Positions 52,999 to 60,026 of a DNA stretch of 64,000 nucleotides are shown piece after piece. The notes below the pieces were generated by a model. It saw nothing but the letters and a program-made list of their open reading frames with translations, ran no database searches and had not been told where the DNA came from. Origin of the DNA: Streptomyces caelestis (GTDB lineage: Bacteria > Actinomycetota > Actinomycetes > Streptomycetales > Streptomycetaceae); contig NZ_JACHNE010000001.1 of the NCBI RefSeq assembly GCF_014205255.1, forward strand, positions 2,852,001-2,916,000, in the 5' to 3' direction. Within the stretch, counting starts at the first letter, position 1; the number at the start of each line of letters is the position of its first letter. The translations under genes were made by a program, and so were the position numbers.

Positions 52999-54611
52999 AC
53001 GAGGCTTTGCCTGACGTACCCGAAGTCCGCGTGGTCGGTCTTCCCCAGCTCACGTCCGGCTTCGACCTTGTCGACCGGCTCGACCTGCCCATGCACCTGA
53101 AGGTGCACGGGCCACTCGAGCCGATGGGCGGCGAGCAGCTCGCGCAACTCGCCGAACGCATCAACCTGAAGGGCCGCGGCGGCGCGGGCTTCCCCTTCCA
53201 CAAGAAGCTGCGCTCGGTCGCCGAGGCCGCGATCAAACGCGGTGTCCGGCCGGTCGTCGTCGTGAACGGAAGCGAGGACGAGCCGGCCTGCCGCAAGGAC
53301 ACGGTGCTGATCAACCGTGCTCCCCATCTGATCCTGGACGGCGCACTGCTGTGCGCGGAGGCGCTGGGTGCCCGCACGCTCGTGGTGGGGGTCACCCGTG
53401 AGTCCACACAGCGCTCCATGGAGGCCGCGCTCGCCGAACGCGGCCTCAGCAACGGCCGCCGATCGGCACTGCGCGCGCGGGTGCAGCGCAATCCGGTCCG
53501 TATGGTCACCGGCGCCGCCGCGTCGCTGATCCGCTCCATCGACGGCGGCCCGGCCATCCCGCCGGGCCGCAAGGTCAGCGCCTCGCAGAACGGCGTCGGC
53601 GGCGCGCCCACGCTGCTGTCCAACGCCGAGACCTTCGCCCAACTGGCCATCGCCGCCCGCATCGGCCCGGAGCGCTACGGCAACACCGGCCTGTACGACG
53701 AGCCGGGCACCGTCATGCTCACGGTCTCCGGGGCGGTCGCCCGCCCCATGGTGATCGAGGTCCCGACAGGTGTGCCGCTGCGGTACGTCCTCCAGCTCGC
53801 CGGCGCCCCGCCGGTGCCGCAGGGCGTGCTCACCGGCGGCTACCACGGCAAGTGGATCGACGCGGCGACGGTCAACGAGGCGATCGTCTCCCGCAATTCC
53901 CTGGACGCGGTGGGCGGTGCGCTCGGCGCGGGCGCGATCCTGCCGATCACTCAGAACACCTGCCCGCTGGGCGAGTCGCTGCGGGTGGCCCAGTGGCTGG
54001 CGGAGGAGAGCGCGGGCCAGTGCGGCCCCTGCTACCTCGGCCTGCCGGCCGCCGCGCGCGGCCTGGAGGACATCCTCAACGGCGGCGGGCCGGCCGCCCT
54101 GGAGGCGCTCAAGCAGGTCGCCAAGAACGTGAAGCGGCGCGGCGCGTGCTCGCACCCTGACGGCTCCGCGATGTTCCTGGAGTCGACCATCAAGGCGTTC
54201 ACGGACGACCTGGCCGCCCATGTCCTCGGAAACGGCTGCGGACGGCCCGTGGAGGGCGTTCTGCCGCTCTTCGAGGGGGGCAGGGCCCCTACGGGCATCC
54301 CGGGCGGCGGCGAGTCCGAGGAGAACGGCCCCAGCCGCCAGAAGATCTATGTCGACTGGACGCTGTGCCGGGGCCACGGCCTGTGCGCGGACATCCTCCC
54401 CGAGGTCTTCCAGCTCGGCGCCGACGGCTTCCCGACCGTGGCGCAGGCGCAGGTGCCGCGGTACGCCGAGGCCAAGGCTCTACGCGCGGTGCGCCGCTGT
54501 CCGGCACTGGCCCTGCGCCTCGAGGAGGACACGCGCGCCCAGGGCGGCGCGCCGTCCCGCAACCTCCCTGTTCTGTCCCAGGGCCGCGGCCGCCGCGCTC
54601 TCGGCCGCTGA
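52995..54611 (+). CDS. NuoF-like flavoprotein fused to ferredoxin
   Basis: This encodes 538 residues. The NADH/FMN domain (RINLKGRGGAGFPFHKKL; NGSEDEPACRKD) resembles complex I NuoF. SLBB follows (VTVSGAVARPMVIEVP-like), then the NADH 4Fe-4S domain (ESAGQCGPC and GACSHPDGSA). A C-terminal single-cluster ferredoxin domain ends it (DWTLCRGHGLCADILPEVFQLGADGFPTV; RRCPAL). NuoF normally has SCGKCTPC; here the first Cys is Ala, leaving three Cys for the cluster. Coupled to the upstream cytochrome by GTGA. Likely role: NAD(P)H-to-heme electron transfer. Confidence 0.85.
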   Translation: MNEALPDVPEVRVVGLPQLTSGFDLVDRLDLPMHLKVHGPLEPMGGEQLAQLAERINLKGRGGAGFPFHKKLRSVAEAAIKRGVRPVVVVNGSEDEPACRKDTVLINRAPHLILDGALLCAEALGARTLVVGVTRESTQRSMEAALAERGLSNGRRSALRARVQRNPVRMVTGAAASLIRSIDGGPAIPPGRKVSASQNGVGGAPTLLSNAETFAQLAIAARIGPERYGNTGLYDEPGTVMLTVSGAVARPMVIEVPTGVPLRYVLQLAGAPPVPQGVLTGGYHGKWIDAATVNEAIVSRNSLDAVGGALGAGAILPITQNTCPLGESLRVAQWLAEESAGQCGPCYLGLPAAARGLEDILNGGGPAALEALKQVAKNVKRRGACSHPDGSAMFLESTIKAFTDDLAAHVLGNGCGRPVEGVLPLFEGGRAPTGIPGGGESEENGPSRQKIYVDWTLCRGHGLCADILPEVFQLGADGFPTVAQAQVPRYAEAKALRAVRRCPALALRLEEDTRAQGGAPSRNLPVLSQGRGRRALGR

Positions 54612-54616
54612 GCACA

Positions 54617-54652
54617 CGTACGGCGGGCTTCCCTCCGGGAGCCCGCCGTACG
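54617..54652 (+). terminator. 13-bp terminator of the redox operon
   Basis: CGTACGGCGGGCT (54617-54629) pairs perfectly with AGCCCGCCGTACG (54640-54652) around a 10-nt loop, 6 bp after the stop of the NuoF-like gene. Confidence 0.85.
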
Positions 54653-54672
54653 CGGACACCGACAGCGCACAC

Positions 54673-54710
54673 AAGAAGGCGGGCCATCCGATCGGATGGC
54701 CCGCCTTCTT
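54673..54710. terminator. 38-bp perfect palindrome, bidirectional terminator
   Basis: A perfect 19+19-bp palindrome centred on ATCGAT-like CGATCG, running from AAGAAGGCGGGCC to GGCCCGCCTTCTT. It ends in TTCTTC on each strand. It lies 10 bp beyond the 3' end of the first tRNA-Ala gene and next to the redox-operon terminator. Confidence 0.85.
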
Positions 54711-54719
54711 CATCTTCTG

Positions 54720-54792
54720 TGGAGCTAAGGAGAATTGAACTCCTGACCTCCTGCATGCCATGCAGGCGCTCTACCAACTGAGCTATAGCCCC
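54720..54792 (-). tRNA. tRNA-Ala(GGC)
   Basis: Cloverleaf fits on the minus strand: acceptor GGGGCTA/TAGCTCC with a G-U pair, D arm GCTC...GAGC, anticodon arm CCTGC-ATGGCAT-GCAGG with anticodon GGC. T arm is AGGAG-TTCAATT-CTCCT and discriminator A. CCA is not encoded (ACAG follows), so RNase Z and CCA-adding enzyme are required. It is identical to the copy at 55531. Confidence 0.97.
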
Positions 54793-54831
54793 TTGCTGTG
54801 GCCCCTCCGGGTTTCCCCGGCGGCGACGCCA

Positions 54832-54861
54832 ACTTTACTGGCCCACCGGGCCCAACACCAA
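54832..54861 (-). promoter_or_regulatory. Promoter of the first tRNA-Ala
   Basis: TTGGTG (54856-54861) and TAAAGT (54832-54837), 18-bp spacer, 40 bp upstream of the tRNA. The same TAAAGT -10 is found before the second copy. Confidence 0.55.
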
Positions 54862-54921
54862 ATCGATTTCGCCTCGTACGGAGATGCCCGCTATGCCGGA
54901 TTCATACCGGCTCTGCGGGCC

Positions 54922-55155
54922 CTACGCCGTGACGAACGAATAGAACCGCTTGAGCGTGCAGTGCTCCTCCAGAAGCCGGCCGTAGATCGGCTCGCCCTCC
55001 AGCTCGCGGTACGTCTCGATCGGGTCGCCCTTTATGATCAGCGCCCGTGCGCACTCCTCGCACCAGTACTGGTAGTCGGGATTGATCGGCTCCATGTCGC
55101 GGACGATCGGAGTCCCGCTGCCACACCAATCGCATTTCCGCCTGTGTGCACCCAT
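54922..55155 (-). CDS. Small zinc-ribbon-like protein
   Basis: This encodes 77 residues with two CxxC pairs: KCDWCGSG (C8, C11) and YWCEECARAL (C32, C35), suggesting one zinc-binding ribbon or knuckle. A helical C-terminal half follows (ETYRELEGEPIYGRLLEEHCTLKRFYSF). The ATG at 55155 has GGAG 7 nt upstream. The preceding 56-residue gene ends 3 bp before its start codon, so they are cotranscribed. Function unknown. Confidence 0.72.
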   Translation of the reverse strand: MGAHRRKCDWCGSGTPIVRDMEPINPDYQYWCEECARALIIKGDPIETYRELEGEPIYGRLLEEHCTLKRFYSFVTA

Positions 55156-55158
55156 CGA

Positions 55159-55329
55159 TCAGCTCCAGCTGTGGCCGCAGGCCGTGCACACGTAGGAGAT
55201 CCCGCCGTTGTCGCCGAGCATCTGGGCCACGTGCGCGGAACCGCAGGAAGGGCAGCTGAGGCGGGTCGACATCTCCCCTGTCCATGCCGCTCCGAGGAGG
55301 TGGTCGACCTCCTGGATGCTCGCTGGCAT
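55159..55329 (-). CDS. 56-residue zinc-ribbon protein
   Basis: An ORF of 57 codons starts ATG 55329 (GGAG 6 nt upstream) and encodes MPASIQEVDHLLGAAWTGEM plus a zinc-ribbon: SCPSCGSAHVAQMLGDNG and VCTACGHSWS. C-x2-C and C-x2-C are 20 residues apart, the spacing of transcription-factor-like ribbons. It is below usual ORF thresholds but well supported by codon bias and ribosome-binding site. Confidence 0.72.
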   Translation of the reverse strand: MPASIQEVDHLLGAAWTGEMSTRLSCPSCGSAHVAQMLGDNGGISYVCTACGHSWS

Positions 55330-55496
55330 CGCTACTCCCTCCCGTCGGGCCGCGCCCCCTTCCGGCCGTTTGATTCTGCCACGGCCGGAGCAATACGGTC
55401 AGCGACGCCTCAGTACCAGTCCGGACACGGCAGGCGTCGTGGCCGTAGAGGTATACGCCTCAGCAGGCCCGAGTGACTCAACCCGGGGTACGAAAA

Positions 55497-55523
55497 ATCC
55501 CGCCCCCTGGACGGGAACGGGAT
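55497..55523 (-). terminator. Terminator of the second tRNA-Ala
   Basis: ATCCCG (55497-55502) pairs with CGGGAT (55518-55523). On the minus strand the stem is followed by a T-run (55497-55493), 8 bp after the tRNA end. Confidence 0.75.
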
Positions 55524-55530
55524 CTTGACG

Positions 55531-55603
55531 TGGAGCTAAGGAGAATTGAACTCCTGACCTCCTGCATGCCATGCAGGCGCTCTACCAACTGAGCTATAGC
55601 CCC
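55531..55603 (-). tRNA. tRNA-Ala(GGC), second copy
   Basis: Identical 73-nt sequence to the tRNA at 54720, same GGC anticodon and no encoded CCA. Flanks differ except for the promoter -10, so this is a dispersed duplicate rather than a longer segmental duplication. It has its own terminator. Confidence 0.97.
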
Positions 55604-55639
55604 TCATGTTCTTCCCGGCGGGCCGGGCGAACAAGAAGA

Positions 55640-55669
55640 ACTTTAGCCTGCGACCTGCCGGAAAGTGAA
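55640..55669 (-). promoter_or_regulatory. Promoter of the second tRNA-Ala
   Basis: TTCACT (55664-55669) and TAAAGT (55640-55645), 18-bp spacer, placed 37 bp before the tRNA, closely matching the arrangement at the first copy. Confidence 0.55.
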
Positions 55670-55677
55670 ATCCGGGG

Positions 55678-56346
55678 TCAGTCGTCGTCACCGAGCACCG
55701 GTTCCGGCAGGGTGCCGGCGTTGTGCTCCAGCAGGCGCCAGCCGCGGGCGCCTTCACCGAGGACGGACCAGCAGCAGTTGGAGAGTCCGCCGAGGCTCTC
55801 CCAGTTATGGGGGTCCAGGGCGAGGAGGCGGCCGATGGTGGTGCGGATGGTGCCGCCGTGGCTGACCACGACCAGCGTGCCGTCCTCGGGGAGCTTCTCG
55901 GCGTGCCGCAGCACCACGGGGGCGGCGCGGTCGGCTACCTCGGTCTCCAGTTCGCCACCACCGCGGCGCACCGGCTCGCCGCGCTTCCACGCGGTGTACT
56001 CGTCGCCGTACCGGGCGATGATCTCCTCGTGCGTCAGGCCCTGCCAGGCACCCGCATAGGTCTCGCGCAGCGCCTCGTCGTGGGTCACGTCGAGGCCGGT
56101 GAGCGCGGCGAGCTCGGCGGCCGTGTTCGCGGCCCGCTTCAGGTCGGAGGCGACGATCCCGTCCGGCTTCAGGGAGACGAGCAGCCGGGCGGCGCGGCGG
56201 GCCTGGGCGACGCCGGTCTCGGTGAGCTCGACGTCCGTGGTGCCCTGGAAGCGGCGCTCCACGTTCCACGCGGTCTGGCCGTGCCGCCAGAGGATGATGC
56301 GGCGGCCCCGGCCCTTGCCGGCGGAAGCCTCACTGAAGGAGGTCAC
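55678..56346 (-). CDS. Histidine phosphatase family protein
   Basis: This encodes 222 residues of the phosphoglycerate-mutase-like histidine phosphatase family. Phospho-acceptor His22 is in LWRHGQTAWN and the second catalytic His in VVVSHGGTIRT. ERRFQGTTDVELTETG and SDLKRAANTAA are standard. The substrate could be glucosyl-3-phosphoglycerate or a broad sugar phosphate. It is coupled to rsfS (ATGA overlap), the usual order in actinobacteria. Confidence 0.92.
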   Translation of the reverse strand: MTSFSEASAGKGRGRRIILWRHGQTAWNVERRFQGTTDVELTETGVAQARRAARLLVSLKPDGIVASDLKRAANTAAELAALTGLDVTHDEALRETYAGAWQGLTHEEIIARYGDEYTAWKRGEPVRRGGGELETEVADRAAPVVLRHAEKLPEDGTLVVVSHGGTIRTTIGRLLALDPHNWESLGGLSNCCWSVLGEGARGWRLLEHNAGTLPEPVLGDDD

Positions 56347-56789
56347 CGCCAGTCACCGTCCAGCTCCGCCGCCTCCTCGGCCGCCTGCAGCTTGGCGTGC
56401 TCCTCGGCCTTGCCGCGCGTGGCCTTGGCGTCCTCGGGCAGCTCCAGCTCGGGGCAGTCCTTCCACAGCCGCTCCAGGGCGTAGAAGACGCGCTCCTCGC
56501 TGTGCTGGACGTGGACGACGATGTCGACGTAGTCGAGCAGCACCCAGCGGGCCTCGCGGTCGCCCTCGCGGCGGACCGGCTTGGCGCCGAGTTCCTTCTG
56601 GAGGCGCTCCTCGATCTCGTCGACGATCGCCTTGACCTGGCGGTCGTTGGGCGCGGAGGCCAGCAGGAAGGCGTCTGTGATGGACAGCACGTCACTGACG
56701 TCGTAGGCGACGATGTCGTGTGCCAGCTTGTCGGCGGCCGCCTGGGCGGCGGTGTTGATCAGCTCGTGAGAGCGGTCGGTCACGGTCAC
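56343..56789 (-). CDS. rsfS: Ribosome silencing factor RsfS
   Basis: This encodes 148 residues of the RsfS/Iojap family that binds L14 of the 50S and blocks subunit joining in nutrient-poor conditions. The core is VSDVLSITDAFLLASAPNDRQVKAIVDEIEERL and RWVLLDYVDIVVHVQHSEERVFYALERLW. An acidic C-terminal tail follows. It lies in the nadD-LCP-rsfS-phosphatase run. Confidence 0.95.
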   Translation of the reverse strand: MTVTDRSHELINTAAQAAADKLAHDIVAYDVSDVLSITDAFLLASAPNDRQVKAIVDEIEERLQKELGAKPVRREGDREARWVLLDYVDIVVHVQHSEERVFYALERLWKDCPELELPEDAKATRGKAEEHAKLQAAEEAAELDGDWR

Positions 56790-56846
56790 TACAAGGCTTT
56801 CCGTCGGCGGTCACTTGCCACCTAGGGTCTCACGGACCGCCGACAG

Positions 56847-56879
56847 CCCCCCACGCGATTACGGGCATCGCGTGAGGGG
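56847..56879. terminator. Hairpin between the LCP-like gene and rsfS
   Basis: CACGCGAT (56852-56859) pairs with ATCGCGTG (56867-56874), extended after one mismatch by four C-G pairs, giving a 12-bp stem. It lies just past the LCP-like gene, the likely user. Confidence 0.7.
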
Positions 56880-56893
56880 CGCGCCGCTTGCGC

Positions 56894-58579
56894 CTAGTCG
56901 GACGACGGCTTGTAGTCCTGGCCGAGAACCACGGTGACGTCGGCGCTCGTGGAGATCTTGCCCTTGGTGACGGAGCCCGCGGGCAGGCCCAGGGTCTTGG
57001 CGACCTCGTCCGCGTCGGCCTTGTCGGCGGCGTCGGCGTAGGTGACCTTGGACGTGGCCTGGGTGGTGCCGGGCGTGCCGCCCTCCAGGAAGGTGAAGCC
57101 GCCGTTGAGGAGCACGACGCGGGCCTTCTCCGTGTTGTCCTTCACACCGCTGGCGTTCTGGACGGAGACGCTGACGGCGGCGTCCTTGTCGGGGCTCTTG
57201 GCGGTGCCGCCGAGGACGTTCCTGACCACGCCCGCGCTCGCCTGGGCGCTGAGGGTGCCGTCGGCCTGGACGGGCAGCAGGTCCGTCCGGTAGTCGCCGC
57301 CCTTGGCGAGGTCGGAGAGCCCGGCGAGGAAGGAGCCGAGGTCCTTGTCGGTCAGGGACGGGTCCAGGATCTGCGCCAGCGTCTGGATCGTGGTCGTCGC
57401 GGCCTGCGGGTCGGAGGACATCTTGCGCAGTACGCCCTGCAGGACCTGCCCGAACCGCTCCAGCTGAGCGTTCTGCGCCTCGCCGGGGGCGCGGTAGGTG
57501 GCGTAGGCGACGGCCATCCTGCCGCTGAGGGTCTGGTCCTGGCCCTTGTTGACCAGGGGGGCCGCGCCCTTCTTCTTGGCGCCGGGGTCGGGCACGTCCG
57601 TGTTGGTGTCGACGTCGATGTTGCCGATGAGGTCGACCAGGTTCTGGAGGTAGGGCGTGTCCAGGCGCCAGGTGCCCTCGATGTCGGTGCCGAGGACCGT
57701 GTCGAGCGCGTCGCGGGTGCCGTCGGAGCCGTCGTCCTCGACCGACTTGGCGAGCGTCGTCGGGGTGCCGTCGTCGCTGGTGAGGGCCAGGGAGTTGGGC
57801 AGCAGGACGGTGGTGCCCCGCTTGGTGGTGGTGTTGTCGACGAGGAGGGCCGTGGCGGTGCCGCCCTTGATGTCGTGCAGGTGGACGACGATCACGTCGC
57901 GCTTCTGGGCGCCCGCGGCCGTCGCGGTGCCCGTCGTGGAGTCGTCGGAGGACAGGCCGGGCAGCTTCCCCGCGTACCAGAGGTAACCGACGCCGCCGAC
58001 CGCGACGAGCGCGAGGACGACGACCAGGGCGACGATCCGGCTGCGGGCACGGCGCCGGGCCTCCTCGCGGCGCTCGGTGCGGTTCTCGGTGAACTTCAGC
58101 CAGTCGATGACGTCTTCGGAGTTGTCGTCGGGCTCCTCGACGAAGGCGAACTGTTCGGTGTGGTACTCCGGTTGGGGCCGGTCGCGGACTTCCTCGTCGT
58201 CGGCCGGGCCCGCCTGCTGCGGAATGTGGGCGGTCTGTTCGGCGACGCGGGGCTGCTGGGCCGTACCGGCCGCGGCCTGGCCATAGGGGTCGTGGGACGC
58301 GGTGCCGCCCTGGGTCTGCCCGGAGGCGTACGGGTCGTAGGAGCTGTAGGCGGGCTGCTGCTGCCCGGTGCCGTAGTCGTACGCGGGCGGGGGCTGCTGC
58401 CCGGCCGTGGCGTACGGGTCGTAGCCGTAGCCCTGCTGTTGCTGCTGGGCGTACGGGTCGTACGGCTGCTGCTGGGTCTGCTGTGCCTGGACCTGGCGGT
58501 AGACAGGCCGGCCGTACTCGTCGTAGCCGACGATTTCGTACTGGTCGCCCCCGTACCCCGGGTCGTATCGGTCGTTCAC
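56894..58579 (-). CDS. LytR-CpsA-Psr-like membrane protein
   Basis: This encodes 561 residues. A Tyr/Gln/Pro-rich cytoplasmic N-terminus (residues 1-170) leads to one transmembrane helix (RIVALVVVLALVAVGGVGYLWYAG). An LCP-like domain (RDVIVVHLHDIKGG) and a LytR_C domain (VSVSVQNASGVKDNTEKARVVLLNGGF) follow. The IPRD-type Arg and the Arg-rich phosphate-binding segment of active LCP ligases are missing, so it may be a pseudo-enzyme. GTG 58579 has AGAGGGG 6 nt upstream. 16 bp downstream of nadD. Confidence 0.85.
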   Translation of the reverse strand: MNDRYDPGYGGDQYEIVGYDEYGRPVYRQVQAQQTQQQPYDPYAQQQQQGYGYDPYATAGQQPPPAYDYGTGQQQPAYSSYDPYASGQTQGGTASHDPYGQAAAGTAQQPRVAEQTAHIPQQAGPADDEEVRDRPQPEYHTEQFAFVEEPDDNSEDVIDWLKFTENRTERREEARRRARSRIVALVVVLALVAVGGVGYLWYAGKLPGLSSDDSTTGTATAAGAQKRDVIVVHLHDIKGGTATALLVDNTTTKRGTTVLLPNSLALTSDDGTPTTLAKSVEDDGSDGTRDALDTVLGTDIEGTWRLDTPYLQNLVDLIGNIDVDTNTDVPDPGAKKKGAAPLVNKGQDQTLSGRMAVAYATYRAPGEAQNAQLERFGQVLQGVLRKMSSDPQAATTTIQTLAQILDPSLTDKDLGSFLAGLSDLAKGGDYRTDLLPVQADGTLSAQASAGVVRNVLGGTAKSPDKDAAVSVSVQNASGVKDNTEKARVVLLNGGFTFLEGGTPGTTQATSKVTYADAADKADADEVAKTLGLPAGSVTKGKISTSADVTVVLGQDYKPSSD

Positions 58580-58595
58580 CGGTGCCCCTCTCGGC

Positions 58596-59339
58596 TCACT
58601 CGCCGCGGTACAGCTCGCGCTTGTCGATGTAGCGCACGACTCCGTCCGGCACCAGGTACCAGATGGGGTCGCCCTTGGCGACTCTCGCACGGCAGTCCGT
58701 GGAGGAGATGGCGAGGGCGGGGACCTCGACGAGGGAGACGCCGCCCTCCGGGAGCCCTGGGTCGTTCAGGTGGTGGCCCGGCCGCGTGACCCCGATGAAG
58801 TGCGCGAGGGAGATCAGTTCCTCGCTGTCCCGCCAGGTGAGGATCTGGGCGAGCGCGTCGGCGCCGGTGATGAAGAACAGGTCCGTGTCGGGGTTGAGCG
58901 CGCGCAGGTCGCGCAGGGTGTCCACGGTGTAGGTGGGGCCGCCGCGGTCGATGTCGATGCGGCTCACGGAGAACTGCGGGTTCTCGGCGGTCGCGATGAC
59001 CGTCATCAGGTAGCGGTCCTCGGCAGGGGAGACCTTGCGGTGGGTCTTCTGCCACGGCTGGCCTGTCGGGACGAAGACCACCTCGTCGAGGTGGAACGCC
59101 GCGGCGACCTCGCTGGCCGCCACCAGGTGCCCGTGGTGGATCGGGTCGAAGGTGCCGCCCATGACGCCGAGGCGGCGCTTGCCCGGCTGGGGCCGGCCGG
59201 TTCCGGGGCCGTCGATCTGGCGGTGCGCCGGGGCGGCACGGCGGGGCTCCGAAGGTCGCTCGGTGCCGCTCGCCGTGTCCTGTGCCGGGTCGCGCGGCGT
59301 CTCGTTCGCCGGACCGGTAGGCATGTCCTGCTCTCCCAT
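58596..59339 (-). CDS. nadD: Nicotinate-nucleotide adenylyltransferase
   Basis: This encodes 247 residues; the enzyme adenylates nicotinate mononucleotide in NAD+ synthesis. The nucleotidyltransferase motifs are [12 protein letters not shown] and [10 protein letters not shown], plus [15 protein letters not shown]. An N-terminal ~50-residue Pro/Arg-rich tail precedes the catalytic core, and the start could be ATG 59324 instead. It heads the nadD-LCP-rsfS-phosphatase group. Confidence 0.95.
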   Translation of the reverse strand: MGEQDMPTGPANETPRDPAQDTASGTERPSEPRRAAPAHRQIDGPGTGRPQPGKRRLGVMGGTFDPIHHGHLVAASEVAAAFHLDEVVFVPTGQPWQKTHRKVSPAEDRYLMTVIATAENPQFSVSRIDIDRGGPTYTVDTLRDLRALNPDTDLFFITGADALAQILTWRDSEELISLAHFIGVTRPGHHLNDPGLPEGGVSLVEVPALAISSTDCRARVAKGDPIWYLVPDGVVRYIDKRELYRGE

Positions 59340-59423
59340 GCGTGCAGACCCTACCGGCCCTGCCTGAGGGCTACGGCCGCCCCCGTGGTCCCCGTGCCCC
59401 CCGCACGGGGTGCCCTGCCGGGC

Positions 59424-59588
59424 TCAGCGGTCGCGGTTGAAGCGGGTGGTGATCCACAGCATCAGCAGCAGGATGAAGAGGGCGGCGCCACCGGTGAGGA
59501 AGGGGCTGAGGCTCTCGTGGTTTCCGCCGTGCTCCTCGCCCTCGGCGGCGAGGGTGACCAACTGGGCAGCGGTGCTGTGGAAGCTCAT
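59424..59588 (-). CDS. 54-residue single-span membrane protein
   Basis: This short gene encodes MSFHSTAAQLVTLAAEGEE, a His/Gly/Asn segment (HGGNHESL), and one transmembrane helix (GGAALFILLLMLWITTRFNRD). It is supported by G/C-rich third positions. Topology is probably N-out. It is too short for many gene callers and has no known function. Confidence 0.65.
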   Translation of the reverse strand: MSFHSTAAQLVTLAAEGEEHGGNHESLSPFLTGGAALFILLLMLWITTRFNRDR

Positions 59589-59703
59589 CTTCGGCAGGAC
59601 CTATCGGTGTGGGCGGGTTAAAGACGTCGGCTCATCGTAAGCGGGCGCCCCGACCGCGATCACCCCGACTCCGCCTGTTTGTGACACGGAGGCGGTGGGT
59701 GCT

Positions 59704-59734
59704 CCCGCCCGGCCCGGTCCCAGGGCCCGGCGGG
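59704..59734 (-). terminator. Hairpin after the 53-residue membrane protein gene
   Basis: CCCGCC-c-GGCCC pairs with GGGCC-c-GGCGGG, an 11-bp stem with one mismatch and a 7-nt loop, 18 bp after the stop of the gene at 59752. Confidence 0.55.
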
Positions 59735-59751
59735 GGAACCTTCCCGGCGAC

Positions 59752-59913
59752 TCAGTCGTCCTTCCGTCTGTAGCCACGCAGCAGGAACCACGCGGTCAGC
59801 ACACAGCCCAGGATCATCACGAGCAGGACGTACCGCAGCATCCCCGGCCCCCCTTGCCGGTCGGCGGCGGTCGCGGCCTCGGCGAGCCAGGCGGCTGCGG
59901 GGTGGTGCTCCAT
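59752..59913 (-). CDS. 53-residue single-span membrane protein
   Basis: This encodes MEHHPAAAWLAEAATAADRQ, then a transmembrane helix (MLRYVLLVMILGCVLTAWFLL) and a basic/acidic RGYRRKDD end. AAGGAG is 9 nt upstream of the ATG, strongly supporting translation. It is similar in plan to the preceding 54-residue protein. Function unknown. Confidence 0.65.
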   Translation of the reverse strand: MEHHPAAAWLAEAATAADRQGGPGMLRYVLLVMILGCVLTAWFLLRGYRRKDD

Positions 59914-60026
59914 GGCGGTGTTCTCCTTCGCTGTACTGCCCGACCACCGTAACTCCGCCTAGGCTGGGCTCTGCCTCAGGGAAGCAAAAGGCCGCACAAG
60001 GGGCCGTAAAGGTCACACAGACGCAC

